Source of the DNA: Shewanella psychropiezotolerans
GTDB lineage: Bacteria > Pseudomonadota > Gammaproteobacteria > Enterobacterales > Shewanellaceae
DNA: 64,000 nt
Direction: 5' to 3'
NCBI RefSeq assembly: GCF_007197555.1
Contig: NZ_CP041614.1
Span: forward strand, 3,836,001-3,900,000
Part shown: positions 1-9,247 of the stretch, piece after piece
How the letters are laid out: the number at the start of each line of letters is the position of its first letter
Numbering within the stretch: position 1 is the stretch's first letter
The notes under the pieces: model-generated
The model's database searches: none
Seen by the model: the letters and a program-made list of their open reading frames with translations, nothing else
Told to the model about the DNA's origin: nothing
Position numbers and translations under genes: made by a program

Positions 1-2
1 CC

Positions 3-437
3 GCAAAAACCGGCACTCCAAATGGTTATGGCCTGGTCGGCGGTGAAGCAAACTCAGTCGAAGGCAACAAACGGCCGCTAAGCTCGATGAGCCCAACCAT
101 AGTGATGAAAGATGGTAAACCCTTTATCATCACCGGCAGCCCTGGAGGTTCACGCATCATCACTACAACGATGCAGATCATCATGAATGTCATCGACCAT
201 GACCTTAATATCGCCGAAGCCACTGCCGCCCCTCGCATACACCATCAGTGGTTGCCCGATGTGCTACGTGTCGAACAGAGTCTCAATAGTGACACCATTG
301 AGCTACTCGAAGCTAAGGGCCATAAGGTCAGTGTGGGTAATGCCATCGGCTCGACTCAATCGATAATGGTCACAGAGCAAGGCGTATTTGGCTCATCAGA
401 CCCTCGCCGCGCCGGATCGCTGACCTTAGGGTATTAA
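3..437 (+). CDS. ggt: Gamma-glutamyltransferase, C-terminal part (partial)
   Basis: This is the 3' end of a gene cut by the window edge; the frame is open from base 3. Gamma-glutamyltransferases are periplasmic Ntn-hydrolases that cleave glutathione and other gamma-glutamyl compounds, and they self-process into large and small subunits. The visible part is small-subunit sequence: the characteristic PLSSMSPTIV segment followed by GSPGGSRI, which in the family lies near the substrate pocket, and a C-terminal SDPRRAG stretch typical of the family. A methionine at base 87 lies inside the conserved block, so it is not a start. The catalytic threonine lies upstream and is not visible. A strong terminator follows about 30 bases after the stop. 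Confidence 0.85.
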   Translation, partial: AKTGTPNGYGLVGGEANSVEGNKRPLSSMSPTIVMKDGKPFIITGSPGGSRIITTTMQIIMNVIDHDLNIAEATAAPRIHHQWLPDVLRVEQSLNSDTIELLEAKGHKVSVGNAIGSTQSIMVTEQGVFGSSDPRRAGSLTLGY

Positions 438-464
438 TCCAGATAAAATCCACTTTGCACAGTT

Positions 465-493
465 AAAAAGGGAAGCCATTGGCTTCCCTTTTT
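465..493 (+). terminator. Intrinsic terminator after ggt
   Basis: Perfect 13-bp arms (465-477 and 481-493) around a 3-base loop, with A-rich left and T-rich right flanks. It should stop transcription from the gamma-glutamyltransferase gene and could work in both directions. Confidence 0.85.
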
Positions 494-914
494 AAATATC
501 TATAAAGCTCAGACAAACTGCTCTTATCCCAGCTCAAACCTACCCGAAAGATGCTAAAATCCGCCCCAAAAAAAATTTAACAAACTTTCAACAACTTAAG
601 CTCTACAGGTACCATTGCGGCCTATATGTGAACTCACTTATGATCAAGTTTGTGGTTAATAATTTATCAAAAAGTGCCAGATAATGTATAAAAACAAGGC
701 ATTCAAAACATTTGTTACAAACAAAACATTATTTTGATAGCTTTAACACCTTTAACCATGATATTTAAAAGCTCTTAACGTCAGTTTAAGCCTTTTGACG
801 TATAAATTGTCATGATGATTTTTTGTCTAGCTTAAACTGCACGCTTTTGCCCGCTATGGGCTTGGCGATAATATTTCAACACAAGCAAATAAAAACAAAT
901 CGGGGATATAAATA
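494..914. other. AT-rich intergenic region upstream of the M3 peptidase gene
   Basis: No coding region was seen. The stretch is AT-rich and should hold the promoter of the downstream peptidase gene. A small inverted repeat, ACGTCA at 778-783 and TGACGT at 796-801, could be a regulator site; this is weak. Confidence 0.4.
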
Positions 915-3095
915 ATGAAGGGATTAACCCTCAAACCACTGGTAACCGCTATGGCACTCACTTTTGCATTAGGTGCATGTAGCTCATCAACGACAGGAAG
1001 CGGCGACACCAATCTGGCACCTAACGTCGTAGCGCAGCAGATAATCGAAAACAATGCGGGTAACCCTTTTTTTAAGCCATACGATACTTACCTTGGTATT
1101 CCTGATTTCGATAAGATCAAACCAGAACACTACCTACCGGCATTCAAAGCGGGAATTGCTCAGCATCAAGCCGAAATGCAAGCCATCATAGATAACCCGG
1201 AAGCACCCAACTTCGCTAATACAATAGAAGCGATGGAATTTTCAGGTGAGCTAACCTCAAAAGTCGCCAGCGTGTTCTACAACCTAACGGGTGCCGACAC
1301 TAATGATGCGCTGCAGACTATCTCAAAAGAGGTCTCGCCTATGCTTTCATCGGCCAGCGATGATGTATTGCTAAACGACAAATTGTTCCAAAAAGTAAAA
1401 GCGGTTTATGACTCACGAGATACTCTGGGCCTGAATACCGCTCAGTCTAAGCTACTCGATGACACTTATAAGTCTTTCACTCGTGGCGGCGCTAACCTAA
1501 ACGAAACAGACAAGACCAAGCTTCGTGGTCTTAATGATCAGATTGGCAAACTCAGCCTGGAGTTTGGTGACAACCTACTGGCCGAAACTAACGCATTTGA
1601 GCTCGTTATCGATAACAAGGCCGATCTTTCTGGTCTACCAAAAGATGTGATTAACACAGCAGCGGATACCGCGGCAAAGCGTGGCCACGAAGGTAAGTGG
1701 GTGTTCACCACCTCACGCCCCTCTATCACACCATTTTTGACCTATGCCGACAGTCGCGAGCTACGCGAAAAGATCTACAACGGCTATATCATGCGCGGTA
1801 ATAACGACAACGCTAATGATAACAAGCAGATCTTGGCTAAGATGGCTGCCCTACGTGCAGAGCGTGCGCAGCTGATGGGTTACAAGACCCATGCGCATTT
1901 CGTACTAGAAGAACGCACCGCTAAGACACCTGAAAATGTCTATGAGTTACTTAATAAGGTTTGGCCTGCAGCCCTTGCCCAGGCAGAAGCTGAAGTTGAT
2001 GTTATGCAAGAGCTTATCGACTCTGAAGGCGGTAATTTCAAACTTGCAGGTTGGGATTGGTGGTATTACTCAGACAAGATCCGTGTGGCTAAGTACAGCT
2101 TTAACGAGCAACAGACTCGCCCCTACTTCTCACTGGAAAATACCCTTAAAGGTGTGTTCTATACGGCTAACCGTTTATTTGGCATCACAGTCAAGGAACG
2201 TACCGACTTACCTAAGTACAACGATGAAGTTCGTACCTGGGAAGTGTATGACAAAGACGGCTCTTTGATGGCCATCTTCATGGGTGACTACTATGTACGC
2301 GACAGCAAGCGTGGTGGTGCATGGATGAACTCTTACCGTCAGCAGTACAATATGAATGGCGTCGACTCTAAGCCTATCATAGTCAACGTACTTAACTACC
2401 CTCGCCCTGCAGCAGGTGAGCCTTCACTACTGACGTTTGATGAAGCCAGTACCCTGTTCCATGAATTTGGTCACGCCCTTCATGGCATGCTGTCAGATGT
2501 TCAGTATCGCTCTCAAGCAGGAACTTCTGTTCCACGTGATTACGTCGAGTTCCCATCACAGGTGATGGAAAACTGGATGACTCAACCCGAAGTATTGGCT
2601 CAGTTCGCTAAGCATTATAAGACCGGTGAAGTGATCCCTCAGGAGCTAGTGAAGAAGATACAGGCTGCGAGCAAGTTCAACCAAGGTTTTGCCACCGTTG
2701 AATATATGGCCGCGACTAAGTTAGATCTTGATTGGCACACAGTGACCGACTTTACCCCGAAAGATGCGGCAAAATTTGAAGCTGAGTCACTCAACAAGAT
2801 GGGGCTTATCAATGAGATCACTCCAAGATACCGCAGTACTTACTTCTCGCACATTTTCTCGGGTGGATATTCTGCAGGTTACTACAGCTACCTTTGGTCT
2901 GATATCTTAGGTGCCGATGCATTCGAAGCCTTCAAAGAGAACGGTATCTTCGACCAAACAACAGCTGAAGCCTTCAGAAACAACATCTTGTCTCAAGGTG
3001 GCAGTGAAGATCCTATGCAACTTTACAAGCAGTTCCGTGGCAAAGAAGCGGGCATAGACCCACTACTTCGCAGCCGGGGTCTACTTGCAAAATAA
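915..3095 (+). CDS. M3 family zinc metallopeptidase lipoprotein (peptidyl-dipeptidase Dcp-like)
   Basis: A 726-residue protein with a lipoprotein signal peptide (LGACSSS lipobox, Cys at about residue 22), so it should be membrane-anchored in the envelope. The M3 zinc site HEFGHALHG is at about residues 516-524, within the usual C-terminal catalytic half, and the downstream region holds the tyrosine- and glycine-rich SGGYSAGYYSYLW stretch that shapes the Dcp/oligopeptidase active site. Length fits Dcp plus an export signal. Dcp enzymes release dipeptides from the C-terminus of peptides, so a role in using extracellular peptides is likely. The ATG follows a GGGGATAT stretch. The gene stands alone between terminators. 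Whether it is a strict dipeptidyl carboxypeptidase or a broader oligopeptidase cannot be read from sequence. Confidence 0.9.
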   Translation: MKGLTLKPLVTAMALTFALGACSSSTTGSGDTNLAPNVVAQQIIENNAGNPFFKPYDTYLGIPDFDKIKPEHYLPAFKAGIAQHQAEMQAIIDNPEAPNFANTIEAMEFSGELTSKVASVFYNLTGADTNDALQTISKEVSPMLSSASDDVLLNDKLFQKVKAVYDSRDTLGLNTAQSKLLDDTYKSFTRGGANLNETDKTKLRGLNDQIGKLSLEFGDNLLAETNAFELVIDNKADLSGLPKDVINTAADTAAKRGHEGKWVFTTSRPSITPFLTYADSRELREKIYNGYIMRGNNDNANDNKQILAKMAALRAERAQLMGYKTHAHFVLEERTAKTPENVYELLNKVWPAALAQAEAEVDVMQELIDSEGGNFKLAGWDWWYYSDKIRVAKYSFNEQQTRPYFSLENTLKGVFYTANRLFGITVKERTDLPKYNDEVRTWEVYDKDGSLMAIFMGDYYVRDSKRGGAWMNSYRQQYNMNGVDSKPIIVNVLNYPRPAAGEPSLLTFDEASTLFHEFGHALHGMLSDVQYRSQAGTSVPRDYVEFPSQVMENWMTQPEVLAQFAKHYKTGEVIPQELVKKIQAASKFNQGFATVEYMAATKLDLDWHTVTDFTPKDAAKFEAESLNKMGLINEITPRYRSTYFSHIFSGGYSAGYYSYLWSDILGADAFEAFKENGIFDQTTAEAFRNNILSQGGSEDPMQLYKQFRGKEAGIDPLLRSRGLLAK

Positions 3096-3140
3096 CACAG
3101 GGTCACAAACATAAAGTTTGTCCATGCATAGATTAAAATA

Positions 3141-3168
3141 ATAAGAGCCCTTTTTAGGGCTCTTATTT
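3141..3168 (+). terminator. Intrinsic terminator after the M3 peptidase gene
   Basis: Ten-bp arms (3141-3150 and 3157-3166) carrying AAGAGCCC/GGGCTCTT, with a T-rich tail. A near-identical hairpin follows the alpha-amylase gene at 5454. Confidence 0.85.
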
Positions 3169-3374
3169 ATTGTTCTTCGTCAGTAATGCAGCCCCGGAAT
3201 AATACTTTTCGCTTGCGACTCTCTTAAACGCTCTTAGTCCTCTTTTAAATACTTATTCTTGTTTCTATGCAGCCTTACTTCAATGCATACGTATTCAACT
3301 ATCCCTGCAATGACCCAGTATTATTTTTAAGCAATGATGACTCAGTTCTCGAGGTGTAAATATAAAAATCAGAA

Positions 3375-5401
3375 ATGGAATTTAAAATGAACAATAAAAA
3401 AAATCATAATTTAATCGCAAAAAGTTTAGCCATGACTTTATCTCTACTGAGTACAACGCAAATTCAAGCCCAAACTCAGCCAACCACCTTCGTTCATTTA
3501 TTTGAATGGAGTTGGCAAGATGTCGCACAAGAATGTGAAGACTATTTAGGCCCTAAAGGCTATCGGGCTGTACAAGTATCGCCGCCCAATGAGCATATTC
3601 AAGGTTCACCGTGGTGGACACGCTACCAACCAGTGAGTTATCAATTAGAAAGTCGCAGTGGAACACGTGAACAGTTCATTGATATGGTTAACCGCTGTAA
3701 AAATGTTGGTGTAGATATTTACGTAGATGCCGTCATCAATCATATGGCTCATGGCAGTGGTACAGGCTCTGCTGGCAGTGTTTATGGGAATAAACACTAT
3801 CCAATGTATGACCCTCAAGATTTTCATAACACCTGCGCTATTAATGATTATGGTGATCGTTGGCAAGTTCAAAACTGTGAGCTAGTCGGTTTGCCTGATT
3901 TAAATACTGGTTCAGCTTATGTGCAAGCTACATTAGCGGGTTATTTAAATGATTTAATCAGTATTGGTGTCACAGGTTTTCGTTTCGATGCTTCTAAACA
4001 CATGTCAATTGAAGACATTCAGGGAGTATTATCGAACGTGAATGGCACGCCCTTAATCTTTCAGGAAGTGATCGATCAAGGGGGGAAGCCATCGGCTCCT
4101 CTGAATATACAAGTGCTGGCTTAGTGACTGAATTTAAATACACCACCAAATTAGGTGACACTTTTAGAAACGGTAAACTCGCTTGGCTAAATAATTTCGG
4201 CGAAGCTTGGGGTTTTATGCCCAGCAACTCAGCCGTCGTCTTTGTCGATAATCATGACAATCAACGTGGTCATGGTGGAGGCGGGAATGTTATCACCTTT
4301 GAAGATGGGCGCTTATACGATTTAGCCAATGTATTTATGTTAGCTTACCCCTATGGCTACCCAAAAGTAATGTCGAGCTACGAGTATCATGGTGATTTTG
4401 ATGCAGGAAAGCCGCATATTCCCGTTCATAACCAAGGCAACTTAGAATGTTTTGCCAGTAACTGGAAGTGTGAGCACAGATGGTCTTATATCTCTGGCGC
4501 TGTCGATTTCAGAAACAATACCGCTGACAACCTCAGCATGACTAATTGGTGGGATAATGACAATAACCAAATAGCTTTTGGCCGTGGTAGCTCAGGATTT
4601 GTTGCTATCAATAAAGAAGACATTAATTTAACCTCTATCCTAAATACGGACATGACAGCAGGTACTTACTGCAACGTGCTCAAAGGTCAATTGTCAGCCG
4701 ATGGATTATCTTGTAGTGGTGAAACAATTAGGGTCAATACCGATGGCAGTATCAATGCAAATATCGGCTCTTGGGACGCCTTTGCCATTCACCGTGGTGC
4801 CAAAGTCACCGGCGTTACGATTCCACCGGAAAGTGATTGGCAACGTACCCTGATATTCATTCGAGCTCAAACTCTGAGCGGTCAAAATATGTTTATTCGC
4901 GGTGGTATCGACCATAATTATGCTAACAATATTTTAGGAAGAAACTGTCAAACGACTAACTTAGATTGTGCTATGCCCATCAAGCATAACAACATGCTTA
5001 ATGTCACCACAACGCAGTGGAAAGCCAATGAAAGCTATCTAGACTGGTACGGAAGTGAAGCTAGCCAAAGCATGGAATCTGAAGGAACACCACTGGATTG
5101 GACAACCAATATCTGGCCAAATAGCTGGGGCACCAAACGAACCACTGCAGTCGATGGATATGGTGAAGATCCATTCAACATTTGGGGCCAACATTACTGG
5201 ATGCTGGATGTCGATATGGACTGTAGTAAAGCCGTCAACGGACAATTTGAAATAAAGGCTTTCATTAAAAATGGTCAAGGCTGGGAGTCTAACATCTCAC
5301 AAGTTGATGCGCCTTATGGCTCTAATAACCATTTTGCCCAATGTGGAAAAATCAACAAATTTGACTTCAACGCTAATAGTGTTGACGTTCGTGACTTTTA
5401 A
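3375..5401 (+). pseudogene. Alpha-amylase (GH13, animal-type/chloride-dependent), frameshifted
   Basis: A secreted alpha-amylase read in two frames. The first part (3375-4124) has a signal peptide, the family motif DAVINHM and the nucleophile motif GFRFDASKH; the catalytic Glu is in FQEVID. The second part (frame of 4124-5401) carries [10 protein letters not shown] with the third catalytic acid, then the beta-domain and a C-terminal module of about 170 residues seen in other marine amylases. The frame breaks at a run of six G at 4080-4085. Seven G would restore the expected [19 protein letters not shown] reading. The GTG at 4124 lies in mid-domain and is not a real start. The methionine at 3387 is an alternative start closer to the signal peptide. 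The lesion may be real decay, slippage or a sequencing undercall. Apart from it the gene looks intact, without other stops. Confidence 0.85.
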
Positions 5402-5453
5402 CCCCTTCCAACCGAGCTAATTCATTGTAGCTTAGCGGTTTCCAGCATTGCAT

Positions 5454-5476
5454 AAGAGCCCTTTAGAGGGCTCTTT
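5454..5476 (+). terminator. Intrinsic terminator after the amylase gene
   Basis: Arms AAGAGCCC (5454-5461) and GGGCTCTT (5468-5475) followed by T and C. Same stem as the terminator at 3141. Confidence 0.8.
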
Positions 5477-5480
5477 CCCT

Positions 5481-5504
5481 CCCTAGATAAACGTTTATCT
5501 AGGG
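5481..5504. repeat. Perfect 24-bp palindrome
   Basis: Twelve-base arms with no loop, centred on ACGT, directly after the amylase terminator. It lacks a T-run and is too tight to fold well as RNA, so it looks more like a dimeric protein-binding site. It may belong to the nucleotidase gene 260 bases downstream. Confidence 0.5.
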
Positions 5505-5716
5505 CCCTGACCATCAACGAAATATACACATCAAATACATTAAACTACCAAGGTATCAAGCGAATGATACACTTCTGCTCAAATTTAAACCAAACGACAT
5601 CTAAGTCTCATATAAAGCGTTAAACCCTTACTCTAAATCACATTATTGAAACTTATCCAGCATATAATAACCTCACGCCCTCAGTGATACCACAAGAAAT
5701 ATCACGTTGGTTACAT

Positions 5717-5748
5717 GAGGCATAACTTAACAACAAGAGTCATGCCTC
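5717..5748 (+). promoter_or_regulatory. 5'-UTR hairpin abutting the nucleotidase ribosome-binding site
   Basis: GAGGCAT (5717-5723) pairs with ATGCCTC (5742-5748), and the GGGGT that could serve as ribosome-binding site starts at the next base. A weaker stem, GTGATA/TATCAC, lies just upstream. A role in translation control is possible but unproven. Confidence 0.35.
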
Positions 5749-5761
5749 GGGGTCTTAATAA

Positions 5762-7831
5762 ATGAGAATGATGGATATGTTTAATAAAAAAGTTTTAGCA
5801 GTAGTTATCGCTTCAACACTTGGCCTTGCGGCTTGTGGATCTGATGATAATGATGTCGCGGCCATTCAAGTGGATCTTCGTATTCTTGAAACCAGTGATC
5901 TTCATACCAACATCATGGATTATGATTATTACAAAACCAAGTATGACCCGAGCATAGGCCTTGCACGAACGGCTAGCCTGATTAAACAGCGAGGCGCTGA
6001 AGTCAGCAACTTCGTATTAGTCGACAACGGTGACTTATTGCAAGGCAGCCCAATGGGCGACTACGTTGCCGATAACTTTAAACGCGACAGCACCATAGGC
6101 GGCACTCATCCAGCATATAAGGCCATGAATACACTCGGCTACTCTGTGGGCAACTTAGGCAACCATGAGTTTAACTATGGCCTGGATTTCTTAAGCGAAG
6201 CCATAGCAGGCGCAAACTTCCCTTACATCAATGCTAACGTCTTATGTGAAGCCGATTGCTGGGAAGGCAAAGAAAAGGGTGATAACTTATTCACCCCTTA
6301 CATCATCGAAGAAAAAACGGTCATCGACAGCAAGGGTGATCAGCAAACGGTTAAAATTGGCTATATCGGCTTCGTGCCCCCTCAGATATTACTCTGGGAT
6401 AAGCAAAACCTATCCGGCAAAGTTTCAGTTATGGGTATTGTCGAAGCTGCTGAAAAATTCGTTCCATTAATGAAAGCTGAGGGCGCCGATGTTATCGTCG
6501 CAATCCCACACTCAGGCGTGGGCACACCTTCAAATCCAATCGATGTCAACGACGAAAATGCCACTTACGCGCTATCTCTGGTAGAAGGTATCGATGTGAT
6601 AACCTTTGGTCACAGCCATTCAGTATTTCCGTCGGCAACATTTGAAGGTCTGGAAAATGCCGATCTGGAGAAAGGGACTATCAATGGTGTGGCTGCCGTC
6701 ATGCCTGGCCGTTGGGGTGATAACTTAGGTATTGTCGATCTAAAACTTGAGATGCAAGACGGTAATTGGGTCATTATCGATCGCACTGCAAAAGCTGCTC
6801 CTATCTATGACAAAAATGCTGATGAACCTGAATTAGTCAGTGCAGATAATGGTATTCGAGACGCCGTTGCAATCGAACACCAAGGTACACTTAACTATGT
6901 CAACCAGCCGATTGGTAAAGCATCCGCCGACATGTACAGCTTCCTTACCTTAGTGCAAGATGATCCATCGGTGCAGATTGTCTCCGATGCCCAGATAGCC
7001 AAAGTAAAGGCTAACCTTACTGACGCGTTAAAAGATATTCCGGTATTGTCTGCCGCAGCACCTTTTAAAGCAGGTGGACGTCACAGCACTACCGCCGATG
7101 CAGACTCTTATGTGCAAGTTCCAGCCGGCGACTTGACCTACAAAAATGCAGCAGATCTTTATCTATATCCAAATACCATGGTTGTAGTAAAAGTCACAGG
7201 TGCAGAAGTGAAAGATTGGCTAGAGTGCAGTGCAAACCAATTTAACCAAATATCAGCAACCTCAACAGAGCCGCAGTATTTAATCAATTGGGACACACAC
7301 AGAACCTACAACTTCGATGTCATCGATGGTGTCACCTACAAGATTGATGTGACTCAACCGACTAAGTTTGATGGTGATTGTAAACTGCTTGATGCCGATG
7401 CCAACCGTATCGTCGATCTAGCTTATACCGAGGACGGAATATTAATCACTGGCGATGAATTTGCTAACAAAGAGTTCATTATAGCGACAAACAACTACCG
7501 CGCATTCGGTGGTAAATTTGCGGGTACAGGTTCAGATTACGTCATCATGGAGCTACCGGATAGCAACCGTGAAGCTCTCGCTCAGTACATCACTGAAGAG
7601 ACTGAGGCGAATGGTGAAGTAAATCCAAGCGCTGATAATAACTGGGACTTCGTGACGATCAACACAAGTACTAATTTGGATATTCGCTTCGAAACTCAAG
7701 ATAGTGAGCTCGCTGACAAGTTTATTCTTGAGAATCAAGTACGTCCGTTAACCAAACGTGCTGACTTAACTGATGAGTTTGGTTTCGCCATTTACAATAT
7801 AGACTTAACAACCGAAGCTACCGCTAAGTAA
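5762..7831 (+). CDS. 5'-nucleotidase / 2',3'-cyclic-nucleotide phosphodiesterase family lipoprotein
   Basis: A 689-residue exported protein with a lipobox (GLAACGSDD). The N-terminal metallophosphoesterase domain (about 35-340) shows the binuclear metal motifs: TSDLHTN, VDNGDLLQGSP, GNLGNHEFNYG and GHSHSVFP. The C-terminal 5'-nucleotidase domain (about 370-640) has the substrate-binding GGRHS region and the ATNNYRAFGG segment. This two-domain layout is that of CpdB/UshA enzymes, which strip phosphate from extracellular nucleotides so the nucleoside can be imported. The DLHTNIMDYDYYK region resembles CpdB rather than UshA. Two hairpins in the leader suggest possible translation control. It stands alone, with a terminator just after it. 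Confidence 0.88.
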   Translation: MRMMDMFNKKVLAVVIASTLGLAACGSDDNDVAAIQVDLRILETSDLHTNIMDYDYYKTKYDPSIGLARTASLIKQRGAEVSNFVLVDNGDLLQGSPMGDYVADNFKRDSTIGGTHPAYKAMNTLGYSVGNLGNHEFNYGLDFLSEAIAGANFPYINANVLCEADCWEGKEKGDNLFTPYIIEEKTVIDSKGDQQTVKIGYIGFVPPQILLWDKQNLSGKVSVMGIVEAAEKFVPLMKAEGADVIVAIPHSGVGTPSNPIDVNDENATYALSLVEGIDVITFGHSHSVFPSATFEGLENADLEKGTINGVAAVMPGRWGDNLGIVDLKLEMQDGNWVIIDRTAKAAPIYDKNADEPELVSADNGIRDAVAIEHQGTLNYVNQPIGKASADMYSFLTLVQDDPSVQIVSDAQIAKVKANLTDALKDIPVLSAAAPFKAGGRHSTTADADSYVQVPAGDLTYKNAADLYLYPNTMVVVKVTGAEVKDWLECSANQFNQISATSTEPQYLINWDTHRTYNFDVIDGVTYKIDVTQPTKFDGDCKLLDADANRIVDLAYTEDGILITGDEFANKEFIIATNNYRAFGGKFAGTGSDYVIMELPDSNREALAQYITEETEANGEVNPSADNNWDFVTINTSTNLDIRFETQDSELADKFILENQVRPLTKRADLTDEFGFAIYNIDLTTEATAK

Positions 7832-7855
7832 GACTTAAGCTGTTCTTAACTAACC

Positions 7856-7878
7856 AAAGGCTCCCAACGGAGCCTTTT
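7856..7878 (+). terminator. Intrinsic terminator after the nucleotidase gene
   Basis: AAAGGCTCC (7856-7864) and GGAGCCTTT (7869-7877), 4-base loop, T-rich end. Confidence 0.85.
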
Positions 7879-7909
7879 CAATTTAACCTTAATGACAACC
7901 CAAATTTTA

Positions 7910-8758
7910 TCAGGCTCTTATCTCATTCACCCGCCAGGTTTCAGTGATTTTAGGGTCCAGGTAATTGGTGCACAATTTAGGGATAACCAACAATAAGACG
8001 AGTAAGCTGACAATATAACGAATAACAATAATATCAACAGCCATTGCTAATAAGCCGAGGCCAATAAACACGGCAAGAAAGGGAAACGTTGCTTTGAACC
8101 TAGTCCGTTCATTCCTATGATATTCCAACTCTTCTGGCAATAACAGTTGCACCAACTCCAACGCATGAGCTTTAACCGTCTGGTTAATGAAAACCACCCT
8201 ATGTCGTTTATCTTTATGCTTTACATAGAAAATATCAGAATTGTGATCACTCACCAGCTCAGAGATCTCATCAAAGGGAATTCGCCGCACTTTTTGGGGT
8301 TCGGCTAACGCAATGAGCTCATCAACTGACGCATCATGCTGATATTTGATTTGTAACCGTTTAGCCATCCGACGTTCAAACTCGAAAAAAACCAGCTCGT
8401 CGGCTTGTATTAGCACTAAGTATTTATCATCGATATCTAACCAAGAGTTTTGCGTGTAAAACCCCTCTGGTAGACTCCCTTGTGAGACTTTAATACTCAG
8501 ATATTTTAGTAAAAGATAGGCAATAACACTCACAAACACGCTGAATAACACGGCATTAAAGAAGTGCTCTACCACCCCTTCGGCAGCCAAATTAGTATCT
8601 ACAAATGCGGCTTGATCTAACTGTTGCCACAAATAGGACCCAGGGTCAAAGTATTCAACAATCAATACCGACCAAAAAGTAGTAAAAATGAAAATCGCGA
8701 AGGTGAGAGCCCAAATAACATGTTGGCTTTGTTGGCTTGGAGAACGATATTTAATCAT
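7910..8758 (-). CDS. Hypothetical four-helix membrane protein with a cytoplasmic PH-like central domain
   Basis: A 282-residue protein not recognised as a named family. Hydrophobic segments lie at about residues 13-33 and 67-87 and again as a pair near 225-262. Between them is a soluble region of about 135 residues with a beta-strand-like alternation (YLVLIQADELVFFEFERR, then VRRIPFDEISEL), resembling bacterial PH-like or YcxB-type domains that sit between membrane helices; this is inference from pattern. It converges on the nucleotidase gene. The ATG has a GGGAAGTAG ribosome site. Function unknown. Confidence 0.7.
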   Translation of the reverse strand: MIKYRSPSQQSQHVIWALTFAIFIFTTFWSVLIVEYFDPGSYLWQQLDQAAFVDTNLAAEGVVEHFFNAVLFSVFVSVIAYLLLKYLSIKVSQGSLPEGFYTQNSWLDIDDKYLVLIQADELVFFEFERRMAKRLQIKYQHDASVDELIALAEPQKVRRIPFDEISELVSDHNSDIFYVKHKDKRHRVVFINQTVKAHALELVQLLLPEELEYHRNERTRFKATFPFLAVFIGLGLLAMAVDIIVIRYIVSLLVLLLVIPKLCTNYLDPKITETWRVNEIRA

Positions 8759-9247
8759 GCTACTTCCCTGTATATTACGACATAAACTTTACTGAATTAC
8801 ATTCACCAATTTAGCTGATATAACACTGTAAACTTATAACGTCTGCCCGCTCCCTTCCTGGAACGAAAACTCACAATTAATAATTTATCTGTCACTAACA
8901 ATATAGCAGTAAAAACCAATATAGCACCGTAAATTGAAGTTTTTCACTCATTCATATTAAGGGATACGGCGCTGAAACTATTCTATCTTTTGCCTCTTTG
9001 AGCCCTGCTTAATCTCCCTGCACCCCAGGATTATCCAGATAGGCTTACTCTATTAGGTTATGCATTTTCCAGCTAAGGGCTATAAGCTCATCTTTTTCAA
9101 AAACAGTCATTGTCACTTCCATGCCCTTCTATATAACTTACAGCTAGGCTCGAAACCATCATATCTGGGTAGCGCGACATCTAGCTCTTTCCAGCTCGAT
9201 TTCGATGACACAAAATTATGCTTAAAGTTAATCAATGATTATTAATG
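8759..9247. other. Intergenic region without a recognised gene
   Basis: About 490 bases between two minus-strand genes. Short open frames are present but show no start signals or familiar sequence. It holds the promoter of the membrane protein gene and the 3' flank of the PhzF gene; nothing else was recognised. Confidence 0.4.

Noticed and set aside
4124..5401. A separate gene starting with GTG at 4124
   Set aside because: The start lies inside the catalytic domain of the alpha-amylase; the reading is the continuation of the upstream gene after a frameshift.
9060..9245. 61-codon open frame on the plus strand between two minus-strand genes
   Set aside because: No ribosome site, no recognisable sequence, and it runs up against the 3' end of the PhzF gene.
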